NCBI RefSeq assembly: GCF_000211815.1
Contig: NZ_GL890969.1
Span: 95,427 to 159,426 of the forward strand
Length of the DNA stretch: 64,000 nucleotides
Direction: 5' to 3'
Source of the DNA: Moorena producens 3L
Lineage (GTDB): Bacteria; Cyanobacteriota; Cyanobacteriia; Cyanobacteriales; Coleofasciculaceae
The position numbers and the translations under genes are program-made. Below the pieces are notes generated by a model. The model was not told the origin of the DNA and did not search any database. It saw nothing but the letters and a program-made list of their open reading frames with translations. Positions 45,819 to 54,690 of the stretch are shown piece by piece. Position 1 is the first letter of the stretch. Every line of letters begins with the position of its first letter.

Positions 45819-47117
45819 ATGGCTCAACCCCTCAACCTTTTAACCTTACCGAAATTGCTCAATAAATTATTATCTTTGCTCCCAGCATTAAGGCAGGAGA
45901 TTTGGATTCTGGCAACCGGTCGATTGTTATTGCACATCGGTCAAGGGTTTACTTTAGTTTATGCCTCGATTTTTTTTGTTAATCAGATTGGTTTATCCGC
46001 CACCCAAGTTGGGATGGCTCTAGGGAGTTCTTCAATTTCTGGAGTATTAGGACGCTTGATTTCAGGGACTTTGGCTGATTCCAAGTTTTGGGGACGCAAG
46101 AAAACTTTGCTACTCTCGGCAGCTGTTTCTGCTCTAGCAAGTCTTTGTTTAGCGTTTACCTATAATTTCCCAACTCTGGTTATTGCTAACTTACTGATGG
46201 GTTTAGGGATTGGTCTATATTGGCCGCCTACTGAGGCAGTTGTCACCGATCTAACCACTCCTGTTCAGCGTAATGAAGCCTTTTCAGTTACTCGTTTAGC
46301 TGATAGCTTAGGACTAGGATTGGGAGTTATTGGGGCAGGGCAGTTAATTGCTGCTTCTGGCAGTTACCGTACTTTATTTGTGCTCAAAAGTATTTTTTAT
46401 GTGATTTTCTTCGTTGTCATTTATTTAGCGATCGCAGAAACAAATAACGTTCAAGAGGTGCCTCAATCCCCTACCCAATCCTGGAAACAAGCACTAAGCG
46501 ATCGCTTTTTGATGATTTGGTTACTAGGGAATACTCTCTTCACTACCTATGATGCTCAACTCAATAGCATTATGCCCCTCTATTTTGCCAATTTTGTTCC
46601 AGGAGGAGGAACAGAAACCGGATTAGCTCCAGAAACGATTAGTCTTATTTTCTTCTGGCATGTCGCCTTTGGTGCCATTTTTCAACTACCTGTTGCCCGC
46701 TTTCTAAACCAGTTTCAACGCACCAATGTTCTGATGGTTTCTTTACTACTGTGGTGTGGAGGATTTGTGTTAGTTTGGCTCACAGGAGTTGTTTATAAGT
46801 TGGCAGTTATTCCAGCACTTTGTGCTTTGTTACTATTAGCTTTTGCTAAGGTAATTTATCTCCCTTCTGCCTCTTCTTTGGTGGGGGATTTAGCTCCACA
46901 ATCGTTGCGAGGAGTTTACTTTTCCCTTGAATCTCAGTGTTGGGCAGTAGGTTACTTTATTGGACCGTCTTTAGGAGGTTGGGCATTGGATCAATCTCCA
47001 GAATTTACCAGTGGTTTTTGGTTAGTGACTGCTAGCAGTGTGGGCTTAGGTCTTGGGATTTTGTCCTATCTGGGCAAGAAGAGTCATGAGGTGATAGGTG
47101 TTAGGCATCAGGCTTGA
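45819..47117 (+). CDS. Major facilitator superfamily (MFS) transporter
   Basis: 432 residues from the ATG at 45819 (MAQPLNLLTLPKLLNKLL); the open frame runs further up but lacks family character. About 12 hydrophobic helices. The loop 2-3 motif is GRLISGTLADSKFWGRKKTL, a recognisable MFS motif A, and the cycle of Gly-rich helices (LLMGLGIGLYWPP) is typical of drug or metabolite exporters. Substrate unknown. It is divergent from the giant membrane gene across 275 bp, so shared regulation is possible. Confidence 0.88.
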   Translation: MAQPLNLLTLPKLLNKLLSLLPALRQEIWILATGRLLLHIGQGFTLVYASIFFVNQIGLSATQVGMALGSSSISGVLGRLISGTLADSKFWGRKKTLLLSAAVSALASLCLAFTYNFPTLVIANLLMGLGIGLYWPPTEAVVTDLTTPVQRNEAFSVTRLADSLGLGLGVIGAGQLIAASGSYRTLFVLKSIFYVIFFVVIYLAIAETNNVQEVPQSPTQSWKQALSDRFLMIWLLGNTLFTTYDAQLNSIMPLYFANFVPGGGTETGLAPETISLIFFWHVAFGAIFQLPVARFLNQFQRTNVLMVSLLLWCGGFVLVWLTGVVYKLAVIPALCALLLLAFAKVIYLPSASSLVGDLAPQSLRGVYFSLESQCWAVGYFIGPSLGGWALDQSPEFTSGFWLVTASSVGLGLGILSYLGKKSHEVIGVRHQA

Positions 47118-47486
47118 GGCAAATGGTGTTATAGCAGAAGTCAGAAGTCAGAAGTCAGAAGTCAGAAGTAAAACTATTGCTATACTTAGCTTTGAGACTT
47201 TTGTCATGTCCTAACTGCCCTGGCGACTGCTATAAGTGTAATCTTGCCAACTAATTGAGTATTCAAGCAGCATAATTAAGTGTTTATGCATCAAAATAAT
47301 AAAATTCTGCTTTATTAATGAAGTTTTAAAATTTAATAGTGAAGCATTAAGCATCATATTGCTTGGGTTAGGATTAGGCTTGATGTCCTAAAACCCGACA
47401 CCTATGACCTATGACCTATGACCTATCACCTATCATCTGTAAGCATTCAGCAGTCAGGCGTCAGCCGTCAGCTTATTTTATTCAAA

Positions 47487-47531
47487 GGTGCGCTTGACCC
47501 ATTAAGAATTAAATTCGCCACGGGTCGCACC
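47487..47531. repeat. 45-bp dispersed repeat with GGTGCG/CGCACC ends, copy 3
   Basis: Third 45-bp copy, sharing ATTAAGAATTAAATTCGCC and ACGGGTCGCACC with copy 2. It is fused on its left to the ATTCAAAG end of another dispersed repeat. Confidence 0.85.
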
Positions 47532-47643
47532 TAAAAGTACCGATTGCGCTACTTGAGGTGCTGCGTGAACAGTAGCGTGGCACAGGCTTATAACCTGTGA
47601 CTTTCCTCATAAACTGTTCGCTTAGCGTGGCCTAAGGACAATG

Positions 47644-47692
47644 GCTGATAGCTGATAGCTGATAGCTGATAGCTGATAGCTGATAGCTTACT
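47644..47692. repeat. Heptamer array, 7 x GCTGATA
   Basis: Seven exact GCTGATA units about 145 bp before the nblS start. Confidence 0.92.
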
Positions 47693-47836
47693 ATCATCTT
47701 TATTTTCCCATCAAGAGGTCAGGTTTTCTGGCCTTATAATTGGAGGATAGCCAAAAGTAGATGCTTTGATTGTGGCAAAGCATCTACCTTTGGAAGGAGT
47801 GTTGTTGTCTTCCCTGTTGAGAGAGTTGAACTGACC

Positions 47837-49846
47837 TTGCTAGCTTTGCTAAAAACCCTTATCGACATTATCAGGCATTGGTGGTCGGAGTTTACCCTCC
47901 AGACCAAGCTAATGGCAGCAGCCACTCTGGTTGTCTCATTGCTCATGAGTGGCTTGACCTTCTGGGCGGTGAATACGATTCAGCAGGATGCTAGGATGAA
48001 CGACACTCGCTTTGGTCGTGATCTCGGTCTCTTGCTGGCTGCCAACGTTGAACCTCATGTTGCGGCAAATAATTTCGACGAACTAGCTCGCTTTTCCAGC
48101 CGCTTCTACACTAGCACCTCCAGTGTGCGTTACATTATCTATGCTGACGAGGATGGGGAAATAATCTTTGGTATTCCTTTCTCCGCAGCAGAAGTAAAGA
48201 ATTCTTTAACCATTAAGCGTCGGATTGAGCTACCCGAGGGCGACGCCAAAAACTCTGATCAGCCCATGGCACGGCAGCACCTGACTCCTGATGGTCAAGT
48301 CACTGATGTGTTTGTTCCCTTAATTGACGAAAACAAATACTTAGGGGTTTTGGCTGTGGGCATTAACCCTAACCCTACGGTGGTGGTTTCTTCCAATTTA
48401 ACAAGAAATGTTACCATTGCTGTGTTTATCTCGATCTGGGTGATGGTGATTTTAGGTGCAGTGGGGAACGCCTTGACTATCACTAAGCCCATTAAAGAAC
48501 TACTAGTAGGGGTGAGAAATATTGCTGCTGGTAATTTCAAGCAGCGGATTGAGATGCCTTTGGGAGTAGAACTGAGGGAATTGGTGTCTAGCTTCAATGA
48601 CATGGCAGAGCGTTTAGAACGCTATGAGGAGCAAAATATTGAAGAACTTACCGCAGAAAAAGCTAAGTTAGAGACTCTAGTTTCCACAATTGCCGATGGT
48701 GCTGTACTGATTGATACCAATTTTCAGGTAATGTTAGTCAACCCGACAGCACGGCGGATTTTTGGTTGGGAGGAGCAAGACATTGTCGGTAAAAATGTCC
48801 TATACCATCTCCCTGATGTGGTCACAATGGAACTAACACGACCGCTGTATCAAATGGCTACAGCGGATAAACAGACAGAAACAGAACGGGAATCCCGCGA
48901 AGGTGAAGAGTTTCGTATTACTCTGACCAAACCGGTCTCTCGCACCGTTCGCATTCTCCTAAGTAAGGTACTCAACCAATACCGGGAAAATATTAAGGGA
49001 ATTGCTATCACTGTTCAGGATATCACCCGTGAGGTGGAGCTTAATCAGGCAAAAAGCAATTTCATCAGCAATGTTTCCCACGAACTCAGAACACCTCTAT
49101 TTAACATTAAATCATTTATCGAAACCCTCCACGACTACGACGAAAAACTTAGCGAAGCTAAGCGCAAGGAGTTTCTTGACACGGCTAATCGGGAAACTGA
49201 CCGACTAACCCGTCTAGTTAACGATGTCCTAGATTTATCACGGCTGGAATCTTGTCGAATTTATCAACTCGAACCCTTTGACATTGTTCGACCTATAGAG
49301 CAAACCCTGCGCACTTATCAGCTCAACGCTCGTGACCAAACTATTGAACTGGCTCAGGAGATTGAACCAGATTTACCACCAGTTATGGGTCACTACGATT
49401 TGTTGCTCCAAGTCTTGGCTAATTTAGTGGGCAACTCTTTGAAATTCACTGAGTCTGGTGGACGAGTGGTAATTCGTGCTTATCAATTAGAACCCGAACT
49501 CAATACCAAAGAAGGAAAAGACAGGGTGCGAATTGAAATCTCGGATACGGGAATTGGCATTGCTCCAGAAGACCAACAGGCGATTTTTGACCGATTTTTC
49601 CGGGTAGAAAACCGAGTTCATACCCTGGAAGGGACGGGATTGGGGCTTTCAATTGTCAGAAACATTATCGAAAGACATCATAGCCGAGTAAACTTAGTCA
49701 GTGAAGTGGGAGTTGGGACAACATTCTGGTTTGATTTAGAGGTGTGTGAAGAACAAAAAATTACGGTTAAAGAACATTTGCAAGTAGACACCTCACAGAC
49801 CATACCAACCGACTCACCCGCTACTAGTAATCTGTCAATTTCGTAG
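47837..49846 (+). CDS. nblS: Sensor histidine kinase NblS (Hik33/DspA)
   Basis: 669 residues from a TTG at 47837; a later start cannot be excluded. Two membrane spans (about 30-50 and 190-212) enclose an extracytoplasmic sensor domain containing RDLGLLLAANVEPHVAANNF. Then come HAMP (about 213-265), PAS (about 272-390, ending ITVQDITREV), HisKA with His about 414 (NVSHELRTPLFNIKSFIETL) and HATPase (LANLVGNSLKFTESG, DTGIGIAPEDQ, GTGLGLSIVRNIIERHHS). The whole pattern matches NblS, the near-universal cyanobacterial kinase that controls phycobilisome degradation and high-light, cold and osmotic responses. Partners RpaB and SipA are not in the window. Confidence 0.93.
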   Translation: MLALLKTLIDIIRHWWSEFTLQTKLMAAATLVVSLLMSGLTFWAVNTIQQDARMNDTRFGRDLGLLLAANVEPHVAANNFDELARFSSRFYTSTSSVRYIIYADEDGEIIFGIPFSAAEVKNSLTIKRRIELPEGDAKNSDQPMARQHLTPDGQVTDVFVPLIDENKYLGVLAVGINPNPTVVVSSNLTRNVTIAVFISIWVMVILGAVGNALTITKPIKELLVGVRNIAAGNFKQRIEMPLGVELRELVSSFNDMAERLERYEEQNIEELTAEKAKLETLVSTIADGAVLIDTNFQVMLVNPTARRIFGWEEQDIVGKNVLYHLPDVVTMELTRPLYQMATADKQTETERESREGEEFRITLTKPVSRTVRILLSKVLNQYRENIKGIAITVQDITREVELNQAKSNFISNVSHELRTPLFNIKSFIETLHDYDEKLSEAKRKEFLDTANRETDRLTRLVNDVLDLSRLESCRIYQLEPFDIVRPIEQTLRTYQLNARDQTIELAQEIEPDLPPVMGHYDLLLQVLANLVGNSLKFTESGGRVVIRAYQLEPELNTKEGKDRVRIEISDTGIGIAPEDQQAIFDRFFRVENRVHTLEGTGLGLSIVRNIIERHHSRVNLVSEVGVGTTFWFDLEVCEEQKITVKEHLQVDTSQTIPTDSPATSNLSIS

Positions 49847-49867
49847 CGCTTAGTACTATCATGTCTA

Positions 49868-50107
49868 GTCAATTAAATTTTGACGGAGTACTAGCTTGTA
49901 GGGTGGGCAAAAACAGTTTGTTTCTTTTGATTATTCTAAATAATATTACTTTGCCCACCCTACTTTAATTGGTATTTTTTTTACACGCAAGTCCCTTACC
50001 TCTTTTATTCAAAAGCACCTCAAGTAGCGTGCCCATAGCCCATAAGCTGATACGCGACACGCTGATAGCTGAATGCTTACGTCAATTCAATTTTGACGGA
50101 GTACTAG
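49868..50107. repeat. Segment flanked by a 27-bp direct repeat
   Basis: GTCAATTAAATTTTGACGGA plus GTACTAG (49868-49894) returns at 50081-50107 with one mismatch. Each copy contains its own small palindrome (TCAA..TTGA). Between them are the hairpin at 49898-49963, a TTTTATTCAAAAGCACC dispersed repeat and GCTGATA-type words. The zinc-ribbon gene stop follows at once. Confidence 0.75.
49898..49963. repeat. Hairpin element GTAGGGTGGGCAAA / TTTGCCCACCCTAC
   Basis: Perfect 14-bp arms (49898-49911 and 49950-49963) around a 38-base A/T-rich loop, 51 bp after the nblS stop. It could terminate nblS transcription, although no T-tract follows directly. A related GTAGGGTGGGCA word occurs at 24948. Confidence 0.75.
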
Positions 50108-50113
50108 TTGACT

Positions 50114-50485
50114 TTAACTAGTGGCCATCAGGGCTAGCAAAAAGCTAGCAGCGATTAATACCAATAGACCTAGTAAGGCTGGGTTCCTTTGACCCCAAAG
50201 CCTGACGGATTCAAGTAAGCCACGCTGGGGATTATAAATCTGCTCAGGCTCTGAGGTACTTTCGGAACTATCCTCGTAAAGGGTACACTGCTTAGCATAG
50301 GGACGTTGGGGAAAGGTGCAGGTATCATCAGCATGATAGGTACAGGTTTCACACAAGGGGGTATTTCCTGTGGTTTGGTGTAAGGTAATCCCCGGATGAC
50401 CATAGGCTTTAAGGATTGCTCCACAATGGGGACAGGTAATCACCTTGCTATTGATAGGTTGATGGCATTTGGGACAATTGATCAT
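50114..50485 (-). CDS. Zinc-ribbon protein with C-terminal membrane anchor
   Basis: 123 residues. An N-terminal zinc ribbon, CPKCHQPINSKVITCPHCG (two CxxC pairs), is followed by a second cysteine cluster, LCETCTYHADDTCTFPQRPY with a further Cys in KQC. A Ser/Glu-rich linker leads to one C-terminal membrane helix (about 101-120, PALLGLLVLIAASFLLALMA), so it is a tail-anchored protein facing the cytosol. Function unknown; similar small proteins are common in cyanobacteria. Confidence 0.8.
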   Translation of the reverse strand: MINCPKCHQPINSKVITCPHCGAILKAYGHPGITLHQTTGNTPLCETCTYHADDTCTFPQRPYAKQCTLYEDSSESTSEPEQIYNPQRGLLESVRLWGQRNPALLGLLVLIAASFLLALMATS

Positions 50486-50637
50486 TAGTCATTAGTCATT
50501 TCTCAATAGTCATTTCTTAATCTTAACCATCTTCCACATCCAGCTGATTTCCCTTCTTTGCCTCTTTAGCGTTTAACAAAACTCGCGGAATTCCCCACCC
50601 TCTTCCAGGGTGTTGAAGTTACCGTAAGTAGAGGGTC

Positions 50638-50889
50638 GCCTTTATGGTTGGTCGGCTATGGGAAAAAGGGTTAAAACTGTTTGATTAAGGCTCCACTCTA
50701 CTTTGGCGCGCGTCTCTAGGATGGATAGCGAGACAGAAAATTTATTTTATCCCTTGACACCTTACTGTGAAATACATATAATATTAAGCATGGTCGAGTT
50801 TGAAGTTACCGTAAGAATAAAGAAGCCTTAATCACAAAGATTTAACCCTTTTATGCATAGCCGACTAACCATAAAGGCTTCTTTATTCT
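50638..50889. repeat. Large inverted repeat upstream of tnpB
   Basis: Left arm about 50638-50692 (GCCTTTATGGTTGGTCGGCT... GATTAAGGCT) is matched by the complement of about 50824-50880. The right arm holds a second, perfect 16-bp inverted repeat (50814-50829 with 50874-50889, AGAATAAAGAAGCCTT / AAGGCTTCTTTATTCT). TTGAAGTTACCGTAAG occurs as a direct repeat at 50611 and 50799. This leader ends about 30 bp before the tnpB start. Confidence 0.8.
50754..50782 (+). promoter_or_regulatory. Consensus sigma-70 promoter reading toward tnpB
   Basis: TTGACA at 50754-50759 and TATAAT at 50777-50782 are both perfect, with the ideal 17-bp spacing. It lies between the arms of the inverted repeat. A transcript starting near 50789 would include the 16-bp stem and then tnpB. 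Confidence 0.75.
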
Positions 50890-50919
50890 AAGGTTTCATC
50901 TCCAACAAGTTTGAGTGCA

Positions 50920-52164
50920 ATGAAACATAAAGCCGTCAAAGTTAGAATTTATCCCACACAAGAGCAAATTCAAGTGTTAGCTCAGCATTTTGGATGCGCT
51001 CGTTGGTGGTGGAACTATGCTTTGAATCAGTGCATAGAAACCTACAAAGAAACTGGCAAGGGGCTAAAACAATCTGCACTCAACTCTATGTTGCCAAAGC
51101 TCAAAAAACAAAAAGAGACTGAATGGCTAAAAGATTGTTACTCTCAGGTTTTGCAATCCGTGAGTCTCAATCTTAGTCGTGCATATCAAAATTTCTTTGA
51201 GGGTAGGGCTGAATATCCTAGGTTCAAATCATATCATCATCGCCAATCAATTCAGTATCCCCAGAACGTAAAACAAGTTGGCAACTACTTGAAGTTCCCT
51301 GGAAGATTAGGCATTATCAAAGCAATAATCCATCGACCACTAGATGGAGAAATGAAAACTGTAACCGTTAGCAAGACTCCATCTGGAAAATATTATGCTT
51401 CTGTGTTAATGGAATATGAGCCGGATGATTTGCAGCCTTCCACAAAAGGAAATGTGATCGGAATTGATTTGGGTATTAAGGATTTTGCTATTACCTACGA
51501 TGGCGAAAAAACTTCCAAGTTTGGGAATCCAAAGCACTTAGCCAAGTCCGAAAAGAAACTGACTAAAAAACAGCGTATCGCTGCCCGAAAGAAAAAAGGC
51601 AGCAATGGACGCAAAAAGGCCAGAAAGATTGTAGCCAAGGTATACGAACGGATTGGAAATGTCCGCCAAGACTACCTGCATAAACTATCTAGAAAGATAG
51701 TTGACAACAACCAAGTGGTGGTAGTCGAGAACCTAAATGTCAAGGGCATGGTATGCGCTACGCGCACGCTACGCGAACGTAACCATAAATTAGCTAAAGC
51801 AATATCTGATCTGGGTTGGGGAACCTTTGTAAACTTCCTGTCTTATAAGTGCGAAAAAGAAGGAAAGGTATTAGTTGAAATAAACCGATGGTTTCCTAGT
51901 TCCAAAACCTGCTCTAATTGTCATTACCGAATCAAGGAGTTGCCACTGGATGTCAGGGCTTGGACTTGTCCAAGTTGTGGAACTCACCACGACAGAGATG
52001 GTAATGCGGCAAAGAATATTAGAGCAGAAGGGATCAGAATGCTATCCTCCTCTGGGACGGGGGAGGTCAACGCCAGTGGAGAAGAAGTAAGACCAAGACG
52101 TGGACGCCCGTCCAAGTTAAGGCATTCTTCCGTGAAGCTGGAAGCCCCGACTTCAACGAAGTAA
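50920..52164 (+). CDS. tnpB: TnpB, RNA-guided endonuclease of an IS200/IS605-family element
   Basis: 414 residues from the ATG at 50920 (a TTG three codons upstream also fits). The start is the typical KAVKVRIYPTQEQ, followed by the WWWNYALN region. RuvC residues are Asp in GIDLGIKDFA (about 182), Glu in VVVENLNVKGM (about 270) and Asp in HHDRDGNAAKNI (about 359). The zinc ribbon has CSNC and CPSC. After KGMV an extra stretch CATRTLRER (about 277-285) interrupts the usual run into RNHKLAKAISD, caused by a short CGCTACGCG-rich insertion that kept the frame. No tnpA is adjacent. The hairpin GCCCCGACTT...AAGTCGGGG (52144-52169) straddles the stop and probably belongs to the right end and guide RNA. 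Confidence 0.93.
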   Translation: MKHKAVKVRIYPTQEQIQVLAQHFGCARWWWNYALNQCIETYKETGKGLKQSALNSMLPKLKKQKETEWLKDCYSQVLQSVSLNLSRAYQNFFEGRAEYPRFKSYHHRQSIQYPQNVKQVGNYLKFPGRLGIIKAIIHRPLDGEMKTVTVSKTPSGKYYASVLMEYEPDDLQPSTKGNVIGIDLGIKDFAITYDGEKTSKFGNPKHLAKSEKKLTKKQRIAARKKKGSNGRKKARKIVAKVYERIGNVRQDYLHKLSRKIVDNNQVVVVENLNVKGMVCATRTLRERNHKLAKAISDLGWGTFVNFLSYKCEKEGKVLVEINRWFPSSKTCSNCHYRIKELPLDVRAWTCPSCGTHHDRDGNAAKNIRAEGIRMLSSSGTGEVNASGEEVRPRRGRPSKLRHSSVKLEAPTSTK

Positions 52165-52181
52165 GTCGGGGTAGTTCACTC

Positions 52182-52730
52182 ATGTCCCCCTACTTAATTA
52201 TTTGCCCCGGTATCCATGAGCCCCAACTGACCCAGGATTTTTTAGCAAGTTTGGATCTATCAAGTCCCTGGACTGAGAAAGTCTTAATTTTTCCAGCTCA
52301 GGACTACCCAGCTTACTCTGCTATTCATATTTTAGAGTTCTTGCAACGTCACATTGGTTTGGTCAAGACTCCCATAGTCTTGATCGGTTTCAGTGCTGGG
52401 GTAGTGGGTGCGATCGCAGCAGCTTGGGGTTGGCAGCTACTGGGAGGTTCCATCCAAGCATTGATCGCTATTGATGGCTGGGGTGTGCCTCTGTATGGCA
52501 ATTTTCCCATCCACCGGATTAGTCACGATTACTTTACCCACTGGAGTTCAGCGCTATTGGGGGCAGGGGAAGACAGTTTCTATGCAACACCCGCAATAGG
52601 CCATTTGGACTTGTGGCGTAGCCCTTGTCAGTGCCAAGGCTGGTGGGTTCAGGTGCCATTAGGTGAGCAACCCCCACATCGAACTTATCTAACTGCGGCT
52701 GAGTTTATTATCGAGTTATTAGCTAGATAG
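52182..52730 (+). CDS. Small alpha/beta-hydrolase-like protein
   Basis: 182 residues. A nucleophile elbow GFSAGVVGAIAAAWG (Ser about 70) follows a strand VLIGF; the opening is YLIICPGIHEPQLTQDFLAS. A candidate acid is the Asp in LIAIDGWG and a candidate His is in IGHLDLW, so a Ser-Asp-His triad is possible. It is short for the fold and may lack a cap. The TnpB element ends only a few bases upstream, so the native promoter may be displaced. Substrate unknown. Confidence 0.7.
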   Translation: MSPYLIICPGIHEPQLTQDFLASLDLSSPWTEKVLIFPAQDYPAYSAIHILEFLQRHIGLVKTPIVLIGFSAGVVGAIAAAWGWQLLGGSIQALIAIDGWGVPLYGNFPIHRISHDYFTHWSSALLGAGEDSFYATPAIGHLDLWRSPCQCQGWWVQVPLGEQPPHRTYLTAAEFIIELLAR

Positions 52731-52765
52731 TAAAATTTGCTTCAGTATCACCAGGTTGAACTATT

Positions 52766-53385
52766 GTGGAAGATCACGAAAGAGTAACAATTGCTGAGTA
52801 TCAAGCAACAGCAGAATCTTTCCGGGAAGGCACCTGGAATCATGATGTGTCTCAAAATCGCAACGCCTTGGTGGATGCTATGCCCCGCAATCCAGGCAAG
52901 ATTCTGGATTAGGAGGTGGTCCTGGTAGAGACTTGGTTGTTTTTAAAGACCAAGGTCATCAAGTGATTGGTCTCGATGCTACACCAGCATTTGTGAAGAT
53001 GGCGCAACAGGTTTCAGGATGCGAGGTTTGGCAGCAATCGTTTCTGAACCTCAAGCTGCCACCAAAGAGCTTTGATGGGATCTTTGCCAATGCATCCCTG
53101 ATTCATATTCCCCGTGCTGCGATGGTTAGGGTACTTAAGGATTTAAAGCGATCGCTTGTTAGCAATGGTGCCATAGTTATGTCAATGATTCGTGGTGATC
53201 ATGAGGGTTATAGTGTTCGTCCAACCGGCTATCGCTATGTTGTAGGTTGGGAATATCAAAGCTTGGCTCGCTGTGTTGAACAAGCAGGATTTGAGATTTT
53301 TGATCATTACTACCGCCCACCTGGTTTACCCTGTGAGCAGCAATGTTGGTTAGTAATTGTCGCCCTTAATCGAGTGCAATATTAG
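52766..53385 (+). pseudogene. SAM-dependent methyltransferase, single-base frameshift
   Basis: From GTG 52766 the frame reads VEDHERVTIAEYQATAESFR then NPGKILD and a stop at about 52909. Restoring one T in the GATTAGGAGG run gives ILDLGGGPGRDL, the class I methyltransferase SAM motif. The rest then continues intact from DLVVFKDQGHQVIGLDATPA to FANASLIHIPRAAMVRVL and the end at 53385. Only one base is missing, so the loss is very recent or a sequencing error. Substrate unknown. Confidence 0.85.
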
Positions 53386-53774
53386 TGGGAAATAGAGTTA
53401 TTTTCTTCTTAAATGGTAGATGTGACCCAGAGCTAGCGTACGCTTCTCGCCAACAAGATGAGGGTAAGAAGTATAGCGCTATGCGTAAGGCAAGAGGCAA
53501 GAGGCAAGAGGCAAAAGTTGACTAAAAAAGCTTTTTAGCTTTTATCAATGTCCTAACTTTAATGGGTAGTGCTATATCCGCTGGAGTTTACGATAAGGTT
53601 CGTTGACGATGCTTGTTGGTAAATTTAGTCAACCAGAAGAGGGGGGTGTTAAACCCCTACAACCTCACCTCATCATAGGTTGTGTTTTTTTGTCAAAGGG
53701 TAAGTTTTGGTAAAAAGTAAGCTCAAACTACAGATGTTAGAAAAATCAGCTATAAACATAGTTGATGAATGAAA
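53386..53774. other. Intergenic region with GCAAGAG heptamers
   Basis: Contains about four GCAAGAG units (53487-53516). GTTTAAC-like and AACCTCACC...GGTTGTG words at 53650-53690 could form a weak stem. No gene recognised. Confidence 0.5.
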
Positions 53775-54263
53775 CTATTCAACGTCAGTTTCAAATATCG
53801 CTAGTCGTAGCCGGTCTGCTGACTCTTCTATTTCCGCCAAAGACTCAAGGCTAACAACTACTTTCCGTTCAATTCCTAAAATTTCCGCTGCTCGATCAAC
53901 AGCTGCTTTTTCTTTTTCGTGGTACACTCCATCAGCACGGCTCATTTTTATGGCTTGATATAACATAGAATGGCCGACATTTATAGAAAAATCATAATGA
54001 ATAGCGCTCAATAACTGTTCGATGTCGGCATTTTTCCCATCGAAGTTTATGACATTTTCTTCTAGGAGGTCAGATGGTGTTCCCATCTGCTGCTGTTCTT
54101 CCATAAACCAATCTATTTCTTCCTGTGCTAACTCACCATCAGCACTAGCGATCGCCACTACTGCTCTGAGATAGTTTCTGGCCACATCAACATTGATAGG
54201 TGCAGTGACGTTGTATTTCCTCTTGGCATATCCCGTCATTTCAAAACTTGTTTCAGTGGTCAT
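53775..54263 (-). CDS. TerB-like tellurite-resistance domain protein
   Basis: 162 residues from the ATG at 54263 (MTTETSFEMTGYAKRKYNV). The domain shows the TerB pattern of an acidic helical bundle with paired metal-binding loops: VVAIASADGELAQEEIDWFM in the first half and KMSRADGVYHEKEKAAVDRA in the second. Many TerB-like proteins act in stress or conflict contexts and bind divalent metal. No other ter genes adjoin, so a tellurite role is not implied. Confidence 0.75.
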   Translation of the reverse strand: MTTETSFEMTGYAKRKYNVTAPINVDVARNYLRAVVAIASADGELAQEEIDWFMEEQQQMGTPSDLLEENVINFDGKNADIEQLLSAIHYDFSINVGHSMLYQAIKMSRADGVYHEKEKAAVDRAAEILGIERKVVVSLESLAEIEESADRLRLAIFETDVE

Positions 54264-54690
54264 TGTTTTTGTTTCTAGAATAAACTTCGCCGCTAATTCT
54301 AGCACACCTTCCCCACTTCACAATCTATTACTTAATTATTACGTCTTTTGATTGAGGGCAAACCTATCTAATTTGGCTTGAAAAATTACGCTTTCTATGT
54401 ATCGATAAGCTAAGAGCGATGTTCCCAAGCAACCGTTTGGCGATCGCGCTGACTCTATAGCACTACTAAAACTAAAATAAATTTCACATAAATTCACCAA
54501 TAACCTGATAAAATAACGCTTTGATTTAGGACTACTAACAAATTATTTTTAGATTATCTTTAGGATTTACGCATTGACAACTTGACGGAAATATGAAATC
54601 ATAGCTGCTTAGATGTGATTGCCCTACCGGCAGTGCTCAAAAGCCAATCTTGACCTAGACTCCAGCCCGAATTGCTGCCTTAGAGGGTTA
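54264..54690. other. Divergent intergenic region before the ATP-grasp gene
   Basis: About 430 bp, A/T-rich, with one HIP1-like GCGATCGC at 54441. Stops interrupt most frames. It should contain promoters of the TerB-like and ATP-grasp genes, but none is clear. Confidence 0.5.

Larger units (their letters stand above)
47118..47836. other. Repeat-rich intergenic region upstream of nblS
   Basis: About 720 bp with no gene but several arrays: GTCAGAA heptamers (47140-47168), ACCTATG heptamers (47400-47440), a 45-bp GGTGCG/CGCACC repeat (47487-47531) and GCTGATA heptamers (47644-47692). At 47565-47640 are GCGTGGC words, and an AGGCTTATAACCT hairpin lies at 47582-47594. Confidence 0.7.

Noticed and set aside
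53775..54263. Tellurite resistance operon
   Set aside because: Only one TerB-like domain gene is present, with no terA, terC, terD or terE nearby.
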